Below, in pieces: positions 39,269 to 48,189 of a stretch of DNA of 64,000 nucleotides (the stretch's first letter is position 1; every line of letters starts with the position of its first letter). The notes under the pieces were generated by a model, which ran no database searches, was not told the DNA's origin, and saw nothing but the letters and a program-made list of their open reading frames with translations. This DNA is from Hondaea fermentalgiana (lineage: Eukaryota > Sar > Bigyra > Thraustochytrida > Thraustochytriidae), in the NCBI GenBank assembly GCA_014084085.1, contig NPFB01000056.1, forward strand, positions 199,291 to 263,290, in the 5' to 3' direction. A program made the position numbers and the translations under genes.

Positions 39269-42200
39269 TCAGGCCAAGAGCACCAGCGTGCGCATATCCT
39301 CGAGCTTCTTGATCACCTCGGCTGGTGTCCGATCAAGCTCTTTGGCAATGACGTCTTGCTTATCCGCAGGGAGAATCTTGAACTGTTCGCAAAGAACACC
39401 ATCAATTACCCCTTTGACAGGCGCAAAACACGAACGGTAGGCAAGGTGGTCTCGGCCGACAAGGCTGAGATCGTCAAGAGATCGCAGGTGCATCTCGAGC
39501 AACGAAAAGAATTCGACATCGCTCTTGGTGGCAAAGGGAATGAGACACCCAACAGATCCCATCGTTGTGCTGTAAATGAGCGCCTCCGCGCGACCTTGCA
39601 CGATGGCTGACTTGCGCAAACTCGTAACGAGCTCACCGAGGTAATAATTGGTGAGCGCATCGAGCTTGTTCGGAGCGCCGCCGCCGCTCCGGGTCTGCTC
39701 CCACAAATTGGCCGTACGCAGAGCACCGAGGTCACCAGCATCGAGGTCTGCAGGTACGCGAAGCACAAAGAAATTGCCAAGCTTGTCAGAACCAGCCACA
39801 GTGTCATAGTCGAGAACCTCGGTTGCCACAGAGAGACGTGGAACTAAATCGTCTGCAACGGCCGTAAGGGTAAGGTCCGAAGCCGTAAACTTAAGCACGG
39901 TCGTGCTGGCCGCGGCGTCACTGGCAAAGACGCGATCGCCGCGGGCCTGGAGAACGCAAATCGAAGTCTGGCCGCATCGTGTCTCAGTCTTGCGCAGGAG
40001 TTTGCGCGAGCCAACGCTATAGACACGAACCAGAGATCCAATGCCGACCGCGATAAACTCATCCGAGAGAGTGCAAATGGCACGCGGCATGTTTTGGCCT
40101 TCGACGTCGGTAATGTGGATAAGCTCGAGCTTGAGCAAGTTGGGTGTTCCCGAGGGCGTAAACTTAAAAGTGCGAAGACGAGCCTTGCGATGACGTTGTG
40201 GGTGCAACTCGAGACCCACGACAGTGCCTACAACGAGAACATCGCCGATCACGGTCGAGCATAGCGCGAGCTCATCCGCATCAAGAGGGATTACCGTCGA
40301 TGCCGAGGTGGCCGGGTTCAATACGCGCACCAGGCTGGCCCAATGGCCGGTGTTTCCCTTGCCTGCCTTGGGCAAGCCGGTTTGTTGCACGGTGACCATT
40401 TTCGCAGCGCGGAGCTCCTCCTCGTTCATGTCTTCCTCGTCGTCCTCGGCATCGCTCATGGCGCCGTTCTGTTGCGGCGGCGCTTGCGTTCCGTCGTCGT
40501 CTCTGGGAAGCACATTGTGGTCTCCCTCCAGCGTGACAAGGTTATTTCGGTAACGCAAAAGAGCGCGCGGGGTATAGCGCAGTGGAATTGTCTTGGCGTT
40601 AAAATCAGCGGTAAGATCGTCAATGGTAAGAATGCGAAGCGAATTTTCCGCAACAGCGACGAATCCATCGCAGAGGTCTGATTCGAAGTTGCAGGCGTGC
40701 GACAGTTGGCGGTACGAAAGAGGCACAAGCTTGGGCTGTCCATGGTAGGCAAAGGCAAGCGCGGGCCGCGAGGAGAGGGCGAGGAGGCCCGTTTGGCGTT
40801 TGTCAAGCCCAGCTTCCACAGGAAGTTGAACAGAGTAGCAGCGCACAGGCATGTTGCCGAGAAAGGTGGTTCGAGAATCAACGACAGTGCCATTAGCTTC
40901 GTCAATGACGGAACGCACAAGATGACCATTCCGCAGACCCACGGCCAGTGTGAGACCAACACCCTCGAGCTCGACGATGCAGATGGAAGCGGGCTGGTCG
41001 GGTAAGGCTTGCATGGATAGTTGCTTCATGAGGTTGTCAGGACGCAAAGAAAGCATTTCGACAGAGTTGGAAAAAGTTCCGAGAGAAAGAAAGGGGCTGC
41101 GCGTGCGGCCAGGAGGCAGCGCGCCAATGGCAAGGCATTTGATGTCCTCCCCTGCCTCGTGCACGGCCTTTTCGGAGAACGAGCCGGCTTCGTCGAGCTC
41201 GAAATAATGAATGCGGCCGCCCTCGAGAGCGATGGCGAGCTGGCGCTCGTTAAGAGCAGCGCAGTCGATTCGCTTGCCGGAAGACGCATTGAAAATTACC
41301 GTAGAAGCACCATCCTTGGCGATGCGGACGCCATCGTCGCACACCTGCACAATGCCTCCCGAGGCAGCGCGCTTGATGGCAAGAGTCTTTTTCGTGGTGA
41401 CGAGGCCGGTCCCGACGGCCTCCTCTACGGTTTCGCCCACAGACAGGACAAGCGTGACGTTGCCAAAGGTGACCACAATATATTTGTCGCCTGTTTCGGG
41501 CTCGTCGGCGGCAGCCCGAATTGTCCATACCGCGCCGGGGGTACCCGGGAGTGGCGACGAAGCGAGTTCAGTGACTTCGAGACCGTAACGAAGGACGCGC
41601 ACAGAGGATCGACTGCCACGGCCGCAAGCAAGCATAATTTGCTTTCTGTCTTCGCCAAACATCTCTTCTACCTGCATGGCTGTGCAGGGCGCGAGCGAGT
41701 CGAGGGCGTCGAGAAAGTGGACATTGCGATGAGGTCGCGGAGCAAAGGACACGGAGGCGCCCGACGCCGTGGCCGCGACAGCGCCCGCAAGGTCTGGCTT
41801 GACACGCGAGGCAGCAACGCGCGCGGTGTCTTCATCAGCGCCCAGCTTGGCGTCCAGCTTGTACAGCTTGTGACCGCCGCACTCTGCAGCGAGAAAAAGA
41901 AACCCACGTTTCGTGAGGCAAAGCGAGCGCGCAACAGGCAGCGTATCAAAGTACTTGATTGAGAATCCGTTGAGTGTCTGGCGGTCCTCGCTCAATTCGA
42001 GATCGAGTCTGTATACGTCACCGTACTCGTTTTGCAGCAAAAAGAAGAGAATGACGCGGTCCTTGAGCTTGCGGTGCGTGAGAACGTGTGAGACAATGAG
42101 GACACCACGGTCCACGGGAACGTCGTCTCTACGCGGAAGAGCGACTCGCAGGTAGCCCTCTGCCTGCTCGCGTTCACTCGGGCCCGAGACCCCGGGCTGA

Positions 42201-42952
42201 TACTCGATCCATCCATCGCCGCAAACAAAGACGCCACCGGGCCCGTCTGCGCCGCCTGGCACGGGAACGAGCATATTTCCCGAGCGTAGTGTTGGTCTCA
42301 CAGACTTGCGCACGACATGGTTGAGGCCCTCCTCGACCTCGTAGAGCACGAGAGACTTTGTTGCTGGCTGGCCACTGGCAGCGGCAGCATAGTTGACCTC
42401 GAGACAGGCGAAGACGGGATTGTCGAGGCCCACGTGCAGCGCCTCGCAGGCAAATGTCAAGGTTTCTTGCTTGTGGGCTTCGAGTGGTGACGCAATAACG
42501 AGACGCTCTGCGTTGTCGCGCGTGACCATGTAGACGAGCTTTTGCTTTTCGACGGCGGCCACCATGATGGCGCGGCCCGAAGGGTCAACAGCGATGTATT
42601 GCCCCGCTACCGCGCGGCGACAGCCGCTCTTGCCGTATTTCTCGCAGTGCGTGCGCACAAAGCGGCCTGCCTTGGCCTCGTAGGAGAGCACGGCAAGCTG
42701 GCCCGAGTCGGAGCCAACGACGAGGACATCCTTTGTGGCGCCGCTTGGTCGAAGGGCGCGCACGCTACGGCACACGCCAAAGGCCTCGGCTACACAGAGC
42801 GAGCGCACGCCGTTCCCGTCGCAACGGAGGAGCTCGAGTCGCGCGCCGTGGTTCACGACGACCTCGTGCGCCTTGGCATCGCCACTGAAGTTGCCGTACA
42901 CGGCGCCGCCGCACCCGCCGCCGGCAGTCAGGCCCAGCGCGTACAGGTGCAT
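39269..42952 (-). CDS. SF3B3: Splicing factor 3B subunit 3 (SF3B3 / SAP130 / Rse1)
   Basis: The 1227-residue product matches the length of human SF3B3 (1217). It begins MHLYALGLTAGGGCGGAVYG, as the family does, and follows with the MMS1/CPSF-A-type triple beta-propeller: ELLRCDGNG, GSDSGQLAVLSYE, AVDPSGRAIM. The C-terminal CPSF_A region includes ELIHITDVEGQNMPRAICTL and YLGELVTSLRKSAIVQGRAEALIYSTTMGSVGCLIPF, and it ends CEQFKILPADKQDVIAKELDRTPAEVIKKLEDMR. SF3B3 is a core U2 snRNP protein that helps hold the branch site with SF3B1. The ATG at 42952 is preferred to an upstream non-ATG extension that is Arg/Ala-rich. Confidence 0.95.
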   Translation of the reverse strand: MHLYALGLTAGGGCGGAVYGNFSGDAKAHEVVVNHGARLELLRCDGNGVRSLCVAEAFGVCRSVRALRPSGATKDVLVVGSDSGQLAVLSYEAKAGRFVRTHCEKYGKSGCRRAVAGQYIAVDPSGRAIMVAAVEKQKLVYMVTRDNAERLVIASPLEAHKQETLTFACEALHVGLDNPVFACLEVNYAAAASGQPATKSLVLYEVEEGLNHVVRKSVRPTLRSGNMLVPVPGGADGPGGVFVCGDGWIEYQPGVSGPSEREQAEGYLRVALPRRDDVPVDRGVLIVSHVLTHRKLKDRVILFFLLQNEYGDVYRLDLELSEDRQTLNGFSIKYFDTLPVARSLCLTKRGFLFLAAECGGHKLYKLDAKLGADEDTARVAASRVKPDLAGAVAATASGASVSFAPRPHRNVHFLDALDSLAPCTAMQVEEMFGEDRKQIMLACGRGSRSSVRVLRYGLEVTELASSPLPGTPGAVWTIRAAADEPETGDKYIVVTFGNVTLVLSVGETVEEAVGTGLVTTKKTLAIKRAASGGIVQVCDDGVRIAKDGASTVIFNASSGKRIDCAALNERQLAIALEGGRIHYFELDEAGSFSEKAVHEAGEDIKCLAIGALPPGRTRSPFLSLGTFSNSVEMLSLRPDNLMKQLSMQALPDQPASICIVELEGVGLTLAVGLRNGHLVRSVIDEANGTVVDSRTTFLGNMPVRCYSVQLPVEAGLDKRQTGLLALSSRPALAFAYHGQPKLVPLSYRQLSHACNFESDLCDGFVAVAENSLRILTIDDLTADFNAKTIPLRYTPRALLRYRNNLVTLEGDHNVLPRDDDGTQAPPQQNGAMSDAEDDEEDMNEEELRAAKMVTVQQTGLPKAGKGNTGHWASLVRVLNPATSASTVIPLDADELALCSTVIGDVLVVGTVVGLELHPQRHRKARLRTFKFTPSGTPNLLKLELIHITDVEGQNMPRAICTLSDEFIAVGIGSLVRVYSVGSRKLLRKTETRCGQTSICVLQARGDRVFASDAAASTTVLKFTASDLTLTAVADDLVPRLSVATEVLDYDTVAGSDKLGNFFVLRVPADLDAGDLGALRTANLWEQTRSGGGAPNKLDALTNYYLGELVTSLRKSAIVQGRAEALIYSTTMGSVGCLIPFATKSDVEFFSLLEMHLRSLDDLSLVGRDHLAYRSCFAPVKGVIDGVLCEQFKILPADKQDVIAKELDRTPAEVIKKLEDMRTLVLLA

Positions 42953-43802
42953 CGCGCCACGCCCTCGCGGGCCTCTTCTGCTGCCCTTCTTCTCCGCAAG
43001 CCCGCCTGCACGAGCTTGCTCGGACGCGCGCTGCGCTCGCGGTCGTTGCTCCTCTGCCCCACTCGCTTGGACAGCGAGCGGCGTATCCTCTCTCGCGCTT
43101 GATGATGGGGCGCCGTTTTGGGGGCCGATAGGGACCCCGATTTCAGGGTACGGCGCACGGGGGGAAAATTGAGATCGTCGCGATGAACCAACCAACAAGA
43201 TCTGTCGTGGCAAGAGCAGCAACAATGAATGGGGAGCAGGCCTTTGGACAATGATAATAAGGTTTTCATGGATTTGATTGCACGAAGAAAGTGTCGTTGT
43301 TGATGGTTTTTGTTGGGTGTCTGAGCCAGAAAAGTCGAAAAAGGATCATTGTTTGTAGCCGCCCGCGAACTTCACATGACGACTCGGCGATAATGCACTC
43401 AAATTTGTAGTACTGATTTTAAAAAAAGTAATCAAGGCTCTCGCGCAGGTCGACATGGGACCGGAACGATAACCAAATTATTAAAATTTAACTTGTCACC
43501 TTGTTCGCAGCGACTCCAGAGGATGATTGAATCAAACAGCCCAGAATGAGTGAGGATAAGACACAACAATCAAAAATCAAAACGACGCCTTGGCAGGGCG
43601 ACAAACAGTTGGGCGATGACTGAATGAACAGGAGCAAAGAGGAAATCTTCAAAGAAGATGAAATCTTTGAAATCTTTGCAAACAATCTCTCATTTGCCAC
43701 AAGAACTGTCTCTCGACGCGCCCTCGCTCCGTAGCGAGCGAGCCAGCGGGCGGGCAGGCAGGCAGGTAGACAGGCAGGTCAAGAAGTGCGGGCGAGCGCG
43801 AG
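42953..43802. promoter_or_regulatory. Divergent intergenic region
   Basis: This separates SF3B3 and the small secreted-protein gene. It is GC-rich next to SF3B3, AT-rich in the centre (about 43240-43680) and has GGCAGGCAGG-type repeats just before the next ATG. No gene is seen. Confidence 0.45.
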
Positions 43803-44495
43803 ATGATGCGAGGACGCGTGTGGACTCTGGCCTTTGTGGTCTGCGCAGCTGCGTGGGCCAGGGCACTCGGCAGCATGTCTTCGCCCTCGGTCATTTGCAA
43901 CTTTGACGCAAGCTGGAGCCGCTTTGTCCTGCGGCACCCGGACAGCGGCGCAAGGGTGAGAGCCTTACAACGGACCGGGCCTGGTGATGAAGATCATCAG
44001 GGAATTGACATGAACGTCGAGCGTCTTGACCCGAACAAGAAGTTGAATCAAGGGCGGCAGCATCATTCAGGAGAAAAAGGGACCTCCAAGGCCCAGCAGC
44101 AGATGCCCTCATCGAGGCCAAGAATATCGAGCAGCATGGAGGGCAGATTTGTGCGAAGCTCTGTCAAGCTGCCAAAAACTATTCCTGCAAGTGCACTCGT
44201 GTGGACCTCTATCGATGGGGCCGTTCATTTCGTCCGCGTAGAATCGCGCACAAAGAAATTTGCCTATCATTGGTTCGAGTACCATGGCAACAAGCTCTTC
44301 GCGCACTTTGTTGAGACTGACATGATGAAGGAACCTGAGCTCCGCGCATCCCTTTGGGACCCGGCGCGTACCATGTGGATCGTGCTCGCTCCGGGCCAAG
44401 CGCGCTGGGTTTCTCAAGATGATCCTGTCGAGGTTCATCAATCGTTGCCCAATCTTCTTTTCAAGGGGACTTTTCTAGACAACGGCAAAGCATGA
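43803..44495 (+). CDS. Small predicted secreted protein
   Basis: The 230-residue product begins with a signal peptide (MMRGRVWTLAFVVCAAAWARALG), with cleavage likely after ARALG or nearby. A polar, disordered stretch of about 80 residues follows. The compact C-terminal region of about 110 residues (FVRSSVKLPKTIP, HWFEYHGNKLFAHFVE, LWDPARTMWIVLAPGQARW) has alternating hydrophobic residues and several Trp, fitting a small beta-rich domain. No catalytic motif or family is recognised. Two adjacent ATG codons at 43803 and 43806 could serve as start. Confidence 0.6.
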   Translation: MMRGRVWTLAFVVCAAAWARALGSMSSPSVICNFDASWSRFVLRHPDSGARVRALQRTGPGDEDHQGIDMNVERLDPNKKLNQGRQHHSGEKGTSKAQQQMPSSRPRISSSMEGRFVRSSVKLPKTIPASALVWTSIDGAVHFVRVESRTKKFAYHWFEYHGNKLFAHFVETDMMKEPELRASLWDPARTMWIVLAPGQARWVSQDDPVEVHQSLPNLLFKGTFLDNGKA

Positions 44496-46392
44496 CATAT
44501 TCGTCTCGACGTGCATGGACGTTTTGAGCAAATGTCACGATGCCATGTCTCATGAAGCTCCGAAGCACTCCATCAAATTGGTCATCATTCTCTCGTGCAT
44601 ACCTGCGATGGACTTACAATTTCAAAACCTCTTCAAAGGTGAGCAATCAAATGCAGACGTGCATCGATGTGCACGCGCGTCTTGAGCAGAACGCACGATG
44701 TGGTGTCTCATGAAGCTCCGAAGCACACCATCGGGTTGCTAATTCTCTCGCGCAAGTCACTATGGTCACTGCTCCCACCCATTTAGCCCCCCCCCCAACC
44801 CTCCCGAAAAAAAGCAAGAGGTAGGCCCTAGATCTCGTGTCTGCCTCTCACCATATCGCTACCGTTGCGATGATGAGACCCACTCGCTCGTCCATCAATC
44901 GATCGCACGGATCATACGTACCAATCTCTATCGCCCGGGCCCTTCAAGTTCATCATTCGTTCTTTCGTTCTTCACGCTTCTTCGGCGTCACCGCACCCTC
45001 CTTCACATCGCGTGCTCTTCCTAGGAGGAAGCCTGGGCGCCGCGACCAAAGGCAACTTCCACGCGTCGCATCTCTCGGGCGCCTTTGCCACTATCGCCTC
45101 TGTGCAGCAGCTGCCACTCAACACCCACCGCCTCGGCCGCCATCGTGGCGCGGCCCTCCCTCCCTGCGGACCGATTGTGTTTTTCACGCGCTGTTATATA
45201 CCAACCTCACCCGAATCCCATGCACGCACGCGCGCGCTGCACGGCGACCACCACAACCTCAGCTGGGCGCTCGTGATCAGCTGGAGCTGGCTGATCGATC
45301 GCCATCATCCCCGTGAACTCCTCCGGCACGCGCTTGGCCGACATCCACATGCCGTCCTCAGCCCCGGCCTTGTCGCATCGACCTGCTGCAGCCGCAGCTT
45401 TCGCGACTCCTACGTGGCCTCCGAGGCCTGCTGCTGCTTCTGCTGCGCTGCTGGTGCTGCAGCGCGGCGTCCTGGAGCGATGGGATCCGTGTCGGCGACC
45501 GCGGACTTCATGGAGTTGCGCAGCATCGACAGGATAATTAGAGTAGAAACGGAAGAGAGACGCGCCGTGTGCACGCGCTGGCTCGGCGGGGCCAGCGCCG
45601 CCACGGCCGGCACGAGGTCCGGGACCCGCGGCAAACCTGCGGCGAGGCGAGGGCGGAGGGAGGCAGCGAGGGAGGGAAGGAGGAGGGAGGCACGCACGTG
45701 CGCGCCAAGGAGGGGGGGAGCGAGGGAGGGAGGGAGGGAGCGAGCCGAGGACGGAGCGAGAGCGAAGACGGCACTGGTTCGAGGCGCGGCCGCACGTGCC
45801 GCTGTGCACTAGTGGTTAGGGGGCGAGCGGCATGGAATGGAGACAGTGGAAAAGAAGAATTTACCACTGCAGCTGCGGGCGGCGCGTGCGCTAAAGGAGG
45901 GGTGGCGAGGTGGGTAATGGAGGACAGGGCGTGGTAGAGGAGGAAAGGTTAGAATGTAGTGCAGTGGTGAAGGTCTGCGATGTGGGTAAATATGCAAGGG
46001 TTTCGGAGTGGGCGTAGGACAGAAAGATGCGGGGGAAGTACCCGCACAAGCGAGTGGAGAGAGGAGGGGAAACGGCGGCAGTGGAGCGCGGGGGGTCGCC
46101 ACTGGGGCTGTCCAATGGCGCACGATTTGCAAGCGGAGATCAATTCCAGTTCCACCTACCTTGAGCGAGGAGCACGCGCGCGCGCTGTCGCTCACGGCCG
46201 TGCGCCCGTCGCCCGCGGCGCGCCGAGGCTCGCGGACCTTCTCTTCTCTTGCCCGCCCATTCGCGCGCGCGCATACCGCGGTCGGGGTGGCGGTCGTTTC
46301 TGATTCGAGCTGGCGCTCGAGGCAGGTATCGATTGTCGTAGAAGAAGGGACAGGAGACCTTGCCTTGGTGAAGCAACAAGCTTTTCGGCAAG
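44496..46392. other. 1.9-kb intergenic region
   Basis: Immediately after the secreted-protein gene lie two diverged direct copies of about 100 bases. A run of ten C near 44789 follows, then GC-rich DNA with AGGG/GGGA repeats at about 45650-45760. Frames here are Arg/Ala/Pro-rich and lack domains, so none is called. The right end should hold the SLC10-type promoter. Confidence 0.45.
44502..44754. repeat. Diverged direct duplication, two copies
   Basis: Copies at about 44502-44600 and 44651-44754 share GACGTGCAT, TTTTGAGCA/CTTGAGCAG and the block GTCTCATGAAGCTCCGAAGC. They lie head to tail about 155 bases apart, downstream of a stop codon. Confidence 0.75.
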
Positions 46393-47729
46393 ATGAGCTG
46401 CGACATGTATGGCGATCTGGACACGATCCTGAGCAACAGCTCGTCCGAGCTCAGGTCTGTCATCTGCAACAATGAGACCTTTTTGGACTCCTGCCTCGAC
46501 GCTTGCGAGCAAGAGGACTGCAATGACTCTGGCGATTCGACCCTCGACATTGTGTACACGGTGGTTATCCAGGTGCTTGTGTTTCTTCTTGTGTTTGGCC
46601 TGGCGGGATCGGTAGGTACGTGAAAATGAAATGCGGCGTCAAGCCCTCACATCGCCTCGCATCACGTGCGATTGAAAGTGTCCACAGGCAGGTGTGCTTT
46701 CTCGCTCCTCGTATGAACTTGTGCGCGAATCATCTCATTTGGATCAAGAGACTAACCATTGCTTTTGCCATGCGCGCGACAGACTTTAACCACTTCCATC
46801 AGCGATTCCGATCACGAGGTGTTTACATTGGTCTTCTGAGCCAATTTATTCTGATGCCTCTCATTGGCTTCCTGGTCGTCGCCATGTTTCAAACCCAGCT
46901 CGAGCCCCTGTACGCTGTCTCGCTCCTTATTATTTGCGCATCCCCTGGTGGCTCATACAGCAACTGGTGGTGCAATCTCGTGAATCTTGACCTCGCACTT
47001 TCGGTCGCAATGACTACCGTAAGCACCATTTGCAGCGCCTTCATGCTTCCCGTCAACGTCATCATTTATGTCGAGCTTGGCTACAAGAAATTGGACCCGG
47101 ACAATGCTCAGGAAATCATTGACTTGCTTCCGTACACCACAATTGCCTACACTCTGGCAAACGTCATTGTCGCTGTTACCACGGGTCTTTACTTTGGATA
47201 CAAGTTTCCGGCAAGGATGAAGACCGTCAATCTCATCGGCACGTGCGCCGGTTTCTTGTCAATTATCCTGGGTGTCGTGGCTAGCTCGACTAGCTGCGCT
47301 GAGCCGTGGAACCAGGATGCCGTTGTGTACTATGGCACCTTGCTTCCGGTCGTCCTGGGCATTGTTCTCGCCATGGGCTTTGCAACGCTCGCACGCCTCC
47401 CGCAGCCCCAGCGGGGTGCCGTCTCCATCGAGACCGCATACCAGAACACTGGCATTTCTCTCGCCGTTGCGCTTTCCCTTGGACCCAAGGGTCGTGCTGC
47501 TGCCATCATCCCTGTCGCATACGGCGCTTGGGAAGCTGTTGTTTTTGGTATTTACGCTCTTATGTGCTGGTACATTGGCTGGACGCTCTCTCCCCCTGAG
47601 GAGAAGCTCTGGGTTATTCTGGTCAACAGCTACCAGGACCGTATTGAGACTGACCCGCGCTACAATGGTGGCTCCGTTGTGAAAGCGGCCGACAGCAAGG
47701 CTGTCGTAACGAGGGTTCAAGCCGAATAA
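46393..47729 (+). CDS. SLC10-type (bile acid:sodium symporter family) transporter, two exons
   Basis: The coding parts are 46393-46615 and 46783-47729, giving 389 residues. The product resembles BASS/SLC10 carriers, which move organic anions with sodium. Exon 1 encodes a Cys- and Asn-rich extracellular head and helix 1 (IVYTVVIQVLVFLLVFGLAG). Splicing continues with DFNHFHQRFRSRGVYIGLLSQFILMPLIGF, the normal second helix. CASPGGSYSNWWCNLVNLDLALSVAMTT is the signature region with sodium-site Ser/Asn, and ETAYQNTGISLAVAL is the second sodium-site motif (E-x-x-x-Q-N). About nine helices are seen. A plasma-membrane or organelle location is not decided by sequence. The splice is phase 1. Confidence 0.88.
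46616..46782 (+). other. Spliceosomal intron, 167 bp
   Basis: Donor TAG|GTACGT, branch GACTAAC about 30 bases before the acceptor, and acceptor GCGACAG. Removal joins the helix-1 frame to the helix-2 frame exactly at the position expected for SLC10 proteins, while read-through hits a stop at 46621. Confidence 0.85.
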
Positions 47730-48189
47730 TCAAATGTAGGTGTTCTCATGCCCCCAAGCGTGAGTGAAGCATGCGGTGTTGCCTGCAATTTAGCGCAGCC
47801 CCCCATACCTTTTTAAGAAAATAGACTCTGGTGTGTTTGTCTGGTTTACGTTCTGGCCTTGCTCATAATGCTTTTCGCTCGCATGCATTTTAGGTTAAAA
47901 CTTCTCTTTTTCTACAAAGAACAACGATGGAAAAGCGAGCGAAAATGGAATAGCAAGATGGATTACCGACCGCGGAAGTGTAGGCCAAAAACAAGTTGCT
48001 TGATGGCCCACTGGGCACGCACTTTCGAGAAAGGAATGTGAGCTGACTTGCGATTACGTCGGGTACGATTTGATCGAGGGCGATTTGACCTGGATGCTAA
48101 GGTCAGCCAGAATCTGTAAATCCCAGCACAACCAAGATATAATTTACCATTTCTACATCAAACGTAAAAGTAATGATTACTTTGAATGT
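47730..48189. other. Intergenic, convergent 3' ends
   Basis: AT-rich region between the converging transporter and reductase genes. No gene or RNA is visible. Confidence 0.55.

Noticed and set aside
45012..45812. 266-codon plus-strand frame upstream of the transporter
   Set aside because: It opens without ATG support and becomes Arg/Ala/Glu-rich over AGGG repeats, with no domain.
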